Source: Clostridiales bacterium UBA1728 (GTDB taxonomy: Bacteria > Bacillota > Clostridia > Oscillospirales > Oscillospiraceae). From it: 39,693 nt of DNA. Positions 31,338-37,602 of the stretch are shown one piece after another (positions within the stretch are counted from its first letter, which is position 1; each line of letters begins with the position of its first letter). The stretch covers positions 6,624 through 46,316 of the forward strand of contig DCIK01000034.1 of the NCBI GenBank assembly GCA_002315975.1. The letters are read 5' to 3'. The notes below the pieces were generated by a model. That model was not told the DNA's origin. It made no database searches and worked only from the letters and a program-made list of their open reading frames with translations. Position numbers and translations under genes: made by a program.

Positions 31338-32284
31338 GTATTGGCCTCCTTTTTATATCCGAAGGCACGGGGTGTGGTCCATTTGTCAAGGAGCCAAACC
31401 AGCAGATTCATAATAAGAATGGAGAAGCTCACGCCCTCGGGGTAGGAGCCGAAGTAGCGGATGACCACGGTGATCACGCCGCAGCCGATGCCGTAGAGGA
31501 CGCGGCCTCTGTCGGTGCCGGGGGAGGTCACATAGTCGGTGGCCATGAAGACGGCACCCAGCAGCAGGCCGCCGGAGAGAAGCTGGTAGAGCATCCATGT
31601 CAGGCGCTCGTTTCCCCGGGGGAAGAGGAAGGTCAGCACGGCCACCGTGAGAAGGTAGCTCAGGGGGATATGGGGCCGGATGACCTTGGTGAGCAGCAGA
31701 TAAGCGCCGCCCAGCAGCAGCGCCGCCGCGCTGATCTCGCCGATGCAGCCGGCGCGAAGGCCGAGGAAGCAGTCCATGGGGCTTTCGGCGGGCAGCGCCA
31801 TGCCCTTCATGACAGAAAGAGGCGTGGCGGAGGAGACTGCATCCACGCCCCGGGGACTGACCCAGCTGTTCATGAGGGCAGCCCAGGAGAAGAGGAAGCA
31901 GCGGGCAGCGAGGGCGGGATTCATGAAGTTTTTGCCCAGACCGCCGTAGAGCTGCTTGACCACCACGATGGCGAAGAAGCCGCCGATAAGAGGCAGCCAC
32001 AATGGCACGGCGGGAGAAAGGGTCATGGAGAGCAGCAGACCCGTGACCACGGCGGAATAATCGCCGAGGGTGCAGCTTTTGCGGGCAAGCCGCCGGTAGC
32101 CCCACTCGAAAAACACGCAGGAGCCCACGCTCACCGCCGTAATCATCAGAGTGGGAAGGCCGAAGCGCCAAAAGCCCACCAGTAGAGCGGGGGTCAGGGC
32201 GATAATCACCCGGAGCATGATGCTCTGGGTGTCGTCCCCGCCCCGGACATGGGGAGGGGCGCTGACAAGGAGCCTGTCTTCCAT
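31334..32284 (-). CDS. rnfD: Rnf complex subunit RnfD
   Basis: 316-aa membrane protein with about nine or ten TM segments. The flavinylation motif DAVSSATPL (148-156) places covalent FMN on Thr154. The start at 32284 has AAAGGAGG upstream and shares one base with the rnfC stop (TGATG); an in-frame extension to 32407 lies wholly inside rnfC. RnfD helps form the ion channel of this ferredoxin:NAD+ oxidoreductase. Confidence 0.95.
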   Translation of the reverse strand: MEDRLLVSAPPHVRGGDDTQSIMLRVIIALTPALLVGFWRFGLPTLMITAVSVGSCVFFEWGYRRLARKSCTLGDYSAVVTGLLLSMTLSPAVPLWLPLIGGFFAIVVVKQLYGGLGKNFMNPALAARCFLFSWAALMNSWVSPRGVDAVSSATPLSVMKGMALPAESPMDCFLGLRAGCIGEISAAALLLGGAYLLLTKVIRPHIPLSYLLTVAVLTFLFPRGNERLTWMLYQLLSGGLLLGAVFMATDYVTSPGTDRGRVLYGIGCGVITVVIRYFGSYPEGVSFSILIMNLLVWLLDKWTTPRAFGYKKEANT

Positions 32285-33618
32285 CACTTCTGTGCCTCCT
32301 TTCGGGCCTTTTCGGCGTTCTGCCAGGCGCGGAGTCTGGCCTTGCCCAGCTTCATCTGCTGCACCAGCGGCAGCCTTGCGGGACAGCCGTAGGCGCACAC
32401 GCCGCATTCGAGGCAGTCGAAAACATGATATTCCTGCAGCTTTTCCGCCGCATTCTTCCGGGTAAACAGGTTCAGGTAGTTGGGCATAAGACCCATAGGG
32501 CAGTTCTCCACGCAGCGTCCGCAGCGGATGCAGGATGTCTGCCGCTCACTCTCGCTGCCGCTTTCGGCCATGGCCAGAATGCCGTTGCTGCCCTTGTTTA
32601 CGCCCATGTCCGTCCTGTAGACAGACATACCCATCATAGGGCCGCCCAGAATGATTTTCTTCGGCGCGGTCTCATAGCCGCCCGCCGCCTCTGAAATGTG
32701 ACGGACGGGGGTGCCGATGCGGACGCGCACTACCTTGGGCTGGGCGAAGGCGCTGCCGCTGAGGGTGCAGTAGCGCTCGATGAGCGGCATACCGCTCTCC
32801 ACGGCCTCGGCCACGGCGATGGCGGTCTCTACATTAAATACGGCGCAGCCCACATCGGCGGGCAGACCGCCGGAGCGGATTTCACGCCCCGTAGTGTTGT
32901 AGATGAGCTGCTTCTCGCCGCCCTGAGGATAGAGGGAGGGAAGGGTTTGCAGCTTCACGCTGCCGTCGGCAGGGAGCTTCCCCGAGAGCAGAGAGATGGC
33001 CTCGCCCTTGTTCTCCTCAATGGCGAGGATGGCACTTTTTGCCCCGCAGGCCATCAGAAGAAGACGGATGCCGTGAAGGAGCGCGTCGCTCCGCTCCAGC
33101 ATGGCGGCGTAGTCGCTGGCAAGACCCGGTTCGCACTCGGCACCGTTGAGGATGACGGTGTCCATCTTGCCCCGGGCGGAGTCGATCTTGGCCGCCGTGG
33201 GGAAGGTGGCGCCGCCCATGCCCACGATGCCGCATTCGCGCACCAAGGCGACCAGTGCATCCGCATCATTCTCGCACTCGGGATGGGGGCAAAGATCGGG
33301 AGAGAGAGTCTCCAGACCGTCGTTTTCGATGATCACGGTCTCGCACTCGCCGCCCCTGGCGCTGGGCCACTGCTCAATGGCGAGCACCGTGCCGGACACG
33401 GGAGCGTGCACCGCGGCGGAGATGGCACCCCGGGCCTCGCCGATCTTCTGCCCCTTGTATACCTGCTCGCCCACGCTGACACAGGGGGCGGCGGGGGCAC
33501 CGATGTGCATACTCAGCGGCATATAGAGCTTTTCCGGCAGGGGTAGGGTCAGCGAAGGGACGGGTGCAACATCAGGCAGGGTGTGCTTTATCCGAACACC
33601 GGGAATATGTAGCTTCAT
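32284..33618 (-). CDS. rnfC: Rnf complex subunit RnfC (NADH-binding, iron-sulfur)
   Basis: 444 aa. An N-terminal barrel-sandwich-like domain is followed by the NuoF-like flavin/NADH domain (GIVGMGGATFPTAAK at 130-144, NGAECEP at 158-164, YPQGGEKQLI at 230-239), an SLBB region, and two 4Fe-4S clusters (C363/366/369/373 and C402/405/408/412). RnfC is the cytoplasmic NAD-reducing subunit. Its ribosome site AAAGGAGG lies inside the last codons of rnfG. Confidence 0.96.
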   Translation of the reverse strand: MKLHIPGVRIKHTLPDVAPVPSLTLPLPEKLYMPLSMHIGAPAAPCVSVGEQVYKGQKIGEARGAISAAVHAPVSGTVLAIEQWPSARGGECETVIIENDGLETLSPDLCPHPECENDADALVALVRECGIVGMGGATFPTAAKIDSARGKMDTVILNGAECEPGLASDYAAMLERSDALLHGIRLLLMACGAKSAILAIEENKGEAISLLSGKLPADGSVKLQTLPSLYPQGGEKQLIYNTTGREIRSGGLPADVGCAVFNVETAIAVAEAVESGMPLIERYCTLSGSAFAQPKVVRVRIGTPVRHISEAAGGYETAPKKIILGGPMMGMSVYRTDMGVNKGSNGILAMAESGSESERQTSCIRCGRCVENCPMGLMPNYLNLFTRKNAAEKLQEYHVFDCLECGVCAYGCPARLPLVQQMKLGKARLRAWQNAEKARKEAQK

Positions 33619-33623
33619 GGTTC

Positions 33624-34166
33624 TCAGCCCTCCTTTTCCGTCAGCGCGGCAAGGGCCTCGCCGATCAGGTTCACGCCCCTGACCACGGCGGCGGAGGATA
33701 TGGTCGCGCCGGTGACGCCGTCTATGCCGCCGTTCAGCTCGGCGGGCAGCGGGAGACCGACGAACTGATCGGTAAATGCCGCCTCCTGCACCTTGGCGCC
33801 CAGATTGGGCGTTTCGGCAAAGGAGGCACCGCCCACGCGGATGCCCACAAGCCTCTGTGCATTGTCCGTGCCGGCGATGATCTCGATCATGCCCTGACAG
33901 CCGCTGACGGTGATCTGCGCGCTGTAGCCCAGAAGCCGGCCGTTTTTCCTGACCGCATAGCAGTTGTCCAGCGGGGAATCCCCGCTGAGGGCTACGGCCT
34001 CAAAGCTGTCGGCCTCCGGGAAGAGCGCCAGACGGGCGGCATTGGCCTTGTCAATAGAGAGCTGCCGGATCCGGGGCTCCGCCACGGAATATGTCAGCGC
34101 CACGGCTCCGCCCACCAGGGCACAGAGGATCATCAGAATCAGGGCGTTCTGCCAACGAAATTTCAC
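33624..34166 (-). CDS. rnfG: Rnf complex subunit RnfG (covalent FMN), GTG start
   Basis: 180 aa. One N-terminal TM helix (about 6-26) and an extracytoplasmic FMN-binding domain ending in DGVTGATISS (149-158), where Thr155 is the flavinylation site for ApbE. The GTG at 34166 has GGAGG 10 bp upstream. A TTG 21 bp further up is in frame, but it would lie upstream of that ribosome site and has none of its own. First gene of the operon, ahead of rnfC, instead of between rnfD and rnfE. Confidence 0.93.
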   Translation of the reverse strand: MKFRWQNALILMILCALVGGAVALTYSVAEPRIRQLSIDKANAARLALFPEADSFEAVALSGDSPLDNCYAVRKNGRLLGYSAQITVSGCQGMIEIIAGTDNAQRLVGIRVGGASFAETPNLGAKVQEAAFTDQFVGLPLPAELNGGIDGVTGATISSAAVVRGVNLIGEALAALTEKEG

Positions 34167-34206
34167 GCTGCAAAAACCTCCAGACAAGAATAAATTCTTA
34201 TGGTGT

Positions 34207-34248
34207 TTGAAAAGAAAAACGGAAAGCTTAAATTGGCGCTTTCGTTTT
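34207..34248 (-). promoter_or_regulatory. Possible attenuator hairpin in the rnf leader
   Basis: In the minus-strand transcript, an imperfect stem (CGAAAGC/GCTTTCCG around about ten loop bases) is followed by TTTTTCTTTTC, before the rnfG ribosome site. It looks like an intrinsic terminator inside the leader. No riboswitch class is recognisable. Confidence 0.35.
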
Positions 34249-34265
34249 CCGAATCCGTACGCTCC

Positions 34266-34291
34266 GTAGGGCTCGGCCTTCGGACGAGCCG
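34266..34291. repeat. Single GTAGGGCTCGGCC palindromic module
   Basis: A 26-bp module (GTAGGGCTCGGCCTTCGGAC and on) nearly identical to 5047-5072 and related to the ends of the 109-bp elements. It lies in the rnf leader and would fold into a stable hairpin there. Confidence 0.7.
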
Positions 34292-34317
34292 TCTCTTCCC
34301 CACGGCATCAATAATTT

Positions 34318-34346
34318 ATTATAGCAAGCTTTCTCAGGCTTTGCAA
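34318..34346 (-). promoter_or_regulatory. Promoter of the rnf operon
   Basis: Minus strand TTGCAA (34341-34346), 17-bp spacer, TATAAT (34318-34323) with an extended -10 TG. The leader is about 145 nt to the rnfG GTG. Confidence 0.82.
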
Positions 34347-34359
34347 CGGCTTTCCGGGC

Positions 34360-34388
34360 TTGTAATCGGAAGAGATTTGTGATATATC
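34360..34388 (+). promoter_or_regulatory. Promoter of the GNAT gene
   Basis: TTGTAA (34360-34365), 17-bp spacer, TATATC (34383-34388). Divergent from the rnf promoter. Confidence 0.55.
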
Positions 34389-34413
34389 TGAGAAGCGGAA
34401 GGAAGGATTGAAA

Positions 34414-34959
34414 ATGGAACTGCAATTGCTGGAAATACACGCCGAGGGAATAGCCCACCGGGAGGCTTTCATCAGGCTTTATGAAGATGCCTTTCCCCGG
34501 CTGGAGAGAAAGCCTGTATCTTCTCTGGAAAAAACCTTTGCGGAGGGCAAAAATCAGATTTTCGCTCTGGCGGAGGAAGAGCGCTTTGTGGGGCTGGCCG
34601 TGGTCATGAGCAACGGCAAATGCAGACTGCTGGACTATTTGGCCATTGAGCCCGCCCTGCGGGATCGGGGCTACGGCAGCGCGGCGCTGGGTCTGCTGCT
34701 GGAGCGCTACAGCAGTCTGCCCTTTGTCGTGGAGATCGAGCGCAGCGACGAGAGCGCCGCCGACAATGCCGAGCGTATGCGCCGCCGGGAGTTTTACCTG
34801 CGCAACGGCATGGAGAGCAGCGGCGTGTTCGTTCGACTGTTTCATGTGGATTATGAGCTGCTCTGCGCCAACGGATGCGTGGGCTATGGGGAGTACAGCG
34901 GTCTGCTTTCGGACTGCATGGGCAGGAGAATCGGAACCGTTCTGAGAGAGATAAAATGA
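34414..34959 (+). CDS. GNAT-family N-acetyltransferase
   Basis: 181 aa. The acetyl-CoA-binding motif A is visible as LDYLAIEPALRDRGYGSAAL (about 76-95), with preceding beta strands (FALAEEERFVGLAVVM) and a C-terminal RREFYLRNGM segment typical of the fold. The acceptor substrate is unknown. The ATG at 34414 has AAGGA 6 bp upstream; a TTG two codons earlier is less likely. Monocistronic with a strong terminator. Confidence 0.85.
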   Translation: MELQLLEIHAEGIAHREAFIRLYEDAFPRLERKPVSSLEKTFAEGKNQIFALAEEERFVGLAVVMSNGKCRLLDYLAIEPALRDRGYGSAALGLLLERYSSLPFVVEIERSDESAADNAERMRRREFYLRNGMESSGVFVRLFHVDYELLCANGCVGYGEYSGLLSDCMGRRIGTVLREIK

Positions 34960-35031
34960 TTATTCTCATCACCGTTGCCGCCCACAGCGGCAAAGCCGCC
35001 GCGATGAAATGCAAGTGATCCCTTCTCGTCA

Positions 35032-35061
35032 AAAAAGGAACGCCCGGAGGCGTTCCTTTTT
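35032..35061 (+). terminator. Terminator of the GNAT gene
   Basis: A 13-bp stem (AAAAAGGAACGCC at 35032-35044 with 35049-35061), 4-nt loop CGGA, ending in T5. Confidence 0.88.
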
Positions 35062-35069
35062 GCGTTGTA

Positions 35070-35268
35070 GGACAACCACTGGCTCTGCCAGTGGCAAAGG
35101 AAGCTTTAGCTATGGACAAAAAAGAAACTCCTTGTTAGAGTGAAGTTGGGTTTGCCGACCAACAACAAAAACAAGGAGGTCTTTACCATGGAAAAAGACA
35201 TAGACAGTTTAGAGCATACAAGGTGGCGTTGTCAATACCATATCGTGTTTGCACCCAAATTTCGAGAC
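35070..35268 (+). mobile_element. IS200/IS605-type element, left-end remnant
   Basis: It starts with a subterminal hairpin CCACTGGC-TCT-GCCAGTGG (35076-35094), as at IS200 left ends. CTCCTTGTT (35128-35136) pairs with AACAAGGAG (35170-35178) and buries the tnpA ribosome site, the known translational control of IS200 transposases. The transposase start follows, but all sequence after codon 27 is replaced by an unrelated palindrome. No right end is seen. Confidence 0.8.
35188..35268 (+). pseudogene. Truncated IS200 TnpA (Y1 transposase)
   Basis: ATG at 35188 after AAGGAGG. The first 26 residues (for example LEHTRWRCQYHIVFAPKFR) match the N-terminus of IS200-family TnpA. The HUH motif and catalytic tyrosine, which lie further downstream in intact proteins of about 150 aa, are absent, so this is a dead fragment. 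Confidence 0.85.
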
Positions 35269-35336
35269 AGGGGACGGTTCTCTGTCTTGTATATTTCGTA
35301 TGCTAACTTATCAAGACAGAGAACCGTCCCCTGTCT
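35265..35336. repeat. GGGGACGGTTCTC-type palindrome, copy 2
   Basis: A 25-bp perfect inverted repeat (35265-35289 with 35312-35336; core GGGGACGGTTCTCTGTCTTG) flanks a 22-nt AT-rich loop. It starts exactly where the transposase fragment stops. Same core as the imperfect copy at 23508-23555. Confidence 0.85.
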
Positions 35337-35344
35337 TATTCTGT

Positions 35345-35377
35345 AAAACTGCCGCGCCCAGAGAACGCGGCAGTTTT
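35345..35377 (-). terminator. Terminator of the hydrogenase operon
   Basis: AAAACTGCCGCG (35345-35356) pairs with CGCGGCAGTTTT (35366-35377), 9-nt loop, 6 bp after the stop codon of the last gene. Confidence 0.8.
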
Positions 35378-35383
35378 GTGTGT

Positions 35384-35869
35384 TTATTCCTTCGACAGTC
35401 TCGCTGCCACCACAACGCCCAGCGTACCGCCGAGGAGGGCGGTGACGAGCTGGGGCCAGGAGAACATGGAGATAACGGCGATGAGCTTGGCGGCGGGCAC
35501 CACCAGCGGTGCCACGAAGTTGCCGATGAGGATGCGAAGAGTGAGCATCTTCGCCAGCGCAGCCACAGGCAGCCGCAGGCGGATATTCCACCTTTTCACG
35601 CTGAGGAGCAGCACGAAAACCGTGTTGCCCAGCATGATGCAGGGCAGCAGCGCGGGGAAGGCGGGGCCTACGCCCAGCAGCCACGCCAGCAGCGGCGAGA
35701 GCAGCGCCAGCGCCAGTGCGCTGAGCCGGCCCAGATAGAGAGCGGCTACCGCCAGCACCAGATTCACACAGCTGCCGGTGACAAGCTGACCGAGGGAGCG
35801 GGTCACAAGCTGCAGGGCGACCAGAATGGCCAGCGCCGCAGCGGAGCGGGTAAGAGCTTTCGTTTTCAT
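35384..35869 (-). CDS. ECF-type S-component-like membrane protein
   Basis: 161-aa membrane protein with about five or six hydrophobic segments and an Ala/Leu-rich composition. The layout (SCVNLVLAVAALYLGRLSALALALLSPLLAWLLG, then FPALLPCIMLGNTVFVLL) resembles ECF transporter S-components or a Gx-type protein. The ATG overlaps the hydrogenase stop by 4 bp (ATGA), so it belongs to the hydrogenase operon. A vitamin-transport role would need the ECF energising module, absent here; another link to the hydrogenase is possible. The family call is tentative. Confidence 0.65.
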   Translation of the reverse strand: MKTKALTRSAAALAILVALQLVTRSLGQLVTGSCVNLVLAVAALYLGRLSALALALLSPLLAWLLGVGPAFPALLPCIMLGNTVFVLLLSVKRWNIRLRLPVAALAKMLTLRILIGNFVAPLVVPAAKLIAVISMFSWPQLVTALLGGTLGVVVAARLSKE

Positions 35870-37602
35870 TTCTTTCCGGGCATATCCCAGCCGAAGTGGT
35901 TGGTGTGGAGCAGATGATGGGACTTCTCGCCCAAAGGCTTGCCCAGATACTCCTTATAAATGGTCTGCACAGCGGGATTCTCGTGGGAGTAGCGGAGATG
36001 GGCCACCTTGTCCAGACCCCAGAGCTTGTCGCCGCGTACACCGGCCAGCTCCTGATCGGGGCTGATGGGCTGACCGCCGCCGCCGGCGCAGCCGCCGGGA
36101 CAGGCCATGACCTCCACAAAGTCATAGTGGACGCTGCCCTCCTCCAGAGCCTCCATGAGCCTGCGGGTGTTGCCCAGACCGCTGACCACGGCCACCTGTA
36201 CGCTGCCCGCACCGGGGATGGTGAACTCCGCTTCCTTCCAGCCCTCCAGACCCCGGACGGCGGCAAAGCTGTCGGCATCGGGATTCTCGCCGGTGACCAT
36301 ATGGTAGGCCGTACGCAGTGCCGCGTCCATGACGCCGCCGGTGGCACCGAAGATCACCGCCGCGCCGGTGCTCTCGCCCAGAGGCGAGTCGAAGGGAATC
36401 TCGCCCAGCAGGTTCAGTGCCACGCCCCGGGAGCGGAGCATACGCTCAAACTCGCGGGTGGTGATGACGGCATCCACATCCGGATCGCCTGCATCATTGA
36501 CCATGGTGGGCAGGGCGCGTTCGCTCTTTTTGGACACGCAGGGCATCAGCGACACGCAGTAAAGCTTTTTGGGGTCAATGCCCAGCTTTTCGGCAAAATA
36601 GCTCTTGGCCACGGCACCGAACATCTGCTGGGGACTCTTGGCGGTGGAGAGATTATAGGTGAAGTTGGGGAACTGGCTCTTCACAAAGCGCACCCAGCCG
36701 GGGCAGCAGGAGGTGAACATGGGCCACTTGTAGTCCTTGTAGTGGGTGAAGCGCTGGATAAACTCGCTGGCCTCCTCCATGATGGTCAGGTCGGCGGCCC
36801 AGTTGGTATCGAAAACATAGTCAAAGCCCACGGCCTTCAGCGCGGCGGCCATGCGGCCGGGGGTGGCCAGAGCCGCATCCAGCTTCAGCTCCTCGGCCCA
36901 GGCGGCGCGGACGGCGGGAGCCACCTGCACCAGAACGATCTTTTCGGGATCCTCCAGCGCTTCATAGACCTCCTGGGTGTCGTCCCGGGCGGTGAGGGCG
37001 GCGGTGGGGCAGTGGGTCACGCACTGACCGCAGTAGGTGCAGCTGGTGTCCTTGAGGGCGCAGTCGCCCGCCACATCCACGGTGGTCCAGCTGCCTGTGC
37101 CGGAGATGTCCCAGATATTCATGGTCTGCACCTTTTCGCAGAGCTGCACACAGCGCATACACTTGATGCACTTGCTCTCATCGCGGATGATGGGGGTGGA
37201 CATATCCCATTTTTTCCTGCGGATGTCCGCCTCGTAGGGGAGCTTCAGCAGATTCATGTCGGCGCAGAGAGCCTTCAGCTGGCAGCTGCCCTCCCGGATG
37301 CAGACGGGGCAGTTCATCCTGTGCTGGGAGAGGATCAGCTGCAGATTGGTTCTGCGGGCCCGGCGGGCCTTGGGCGAGTCGGTGAGAACCTCCATGCCCT
37401 CTTCCACGAGGGTGTTGCAGGCGGCGGAGAGACGGGAGTGTCCCACGATCTCTACCACGCAGACCCGGCAGGCGCCGATCTCGTTGAGACCCTCCAAAAA
37501 GCAGAGGTGGGGAATGTCGATGCCGGCAGCGGAGGCGGCCTCCAGGACGGTCATGCCCTCCTGGGCCACAACGCTGCGGCCGTTGATGGTGAGATTTACC
37601 AT
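35866..37602 (-). CDS. hydA: [FeFe]-hydrogenase, monomer-type catalytic subunit (group A)
   Basis: 578 aa, the M2/CpI-like modular form. An N-terminal [2Fe-2S] domain (C34, C45, C48, C62) is followed by a His-ligated 4Fe-4S motif (H94, C98, C101, C107) and two ferredoxin clusters (C145/148/151/155, C188/191/194/198). The H-cluster motifs are all intact: TSCCPGW (297-303), MPCVSKKSE (353-361) and EVMACPGGC (497-505). The proton-relay Cys299 is present. It should catalyse reversible H2 production in the cytoplasm. It follows the flavoprotein gene with a 7-bp overlap, so electrons probably come from NAD(P)H through that subunit. Confidence 0.96.
   Translation of the reverse strand: MVNLTINGRSVVAQEGMTVLEAASAAGIDIPHLCFLEGLNEIGACRVCVVEIVGHSRLSAACNTLVEEGMEVLTDSPKARRARRTNLQLILSQHRMNCPVCIREGSCQLKALCADMNLLKLPYEADIRRKKWDMSTPIIRDESKCIKCMRCVQLCEKVQTMNIWDISGTGSWTTVDVAGDCALKDTSCTYCGQCVTHCPTAALTARDDTQEVYEALEDPEKIVLVQVAPAVRAAWAEELKLDAALATPGRMAAALKAVGFDYVFDTNWAADLTIMEEASEFIQRFTHYKDYKWPMFTSCCPGWVRFVKSQFPNFTYNLSTAKSPQQMFGAVAKSYFAEKLGIDPKKLYCVSLMPCVSKKSERALPTMVNDAGDPDVDAVITTREFERMLRSRGVALNLLGEIPFDSPLGESTGAAVIFGATGGVMDAALRTAYHMVTGENPDADSFAAVRGLEGWKEAEFTIPGAGSVQVAVVSGLGNTRRLMEALEEGSVHYDFVEVMACPGGCAGGGGQPISPDQELAGVRGDKLWGLDKVAHLRYSHENPAVQTIYKEYLGKPLGEKSHHLLHTNHFGWDMPGKK

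Noticed and set aside
32285..32407. An upstream start for rnfD at 32407
   Set aside because: The extension lies entirely inside rnfC. The start at 32284 has a strong ribosome site and TGATG coupling.
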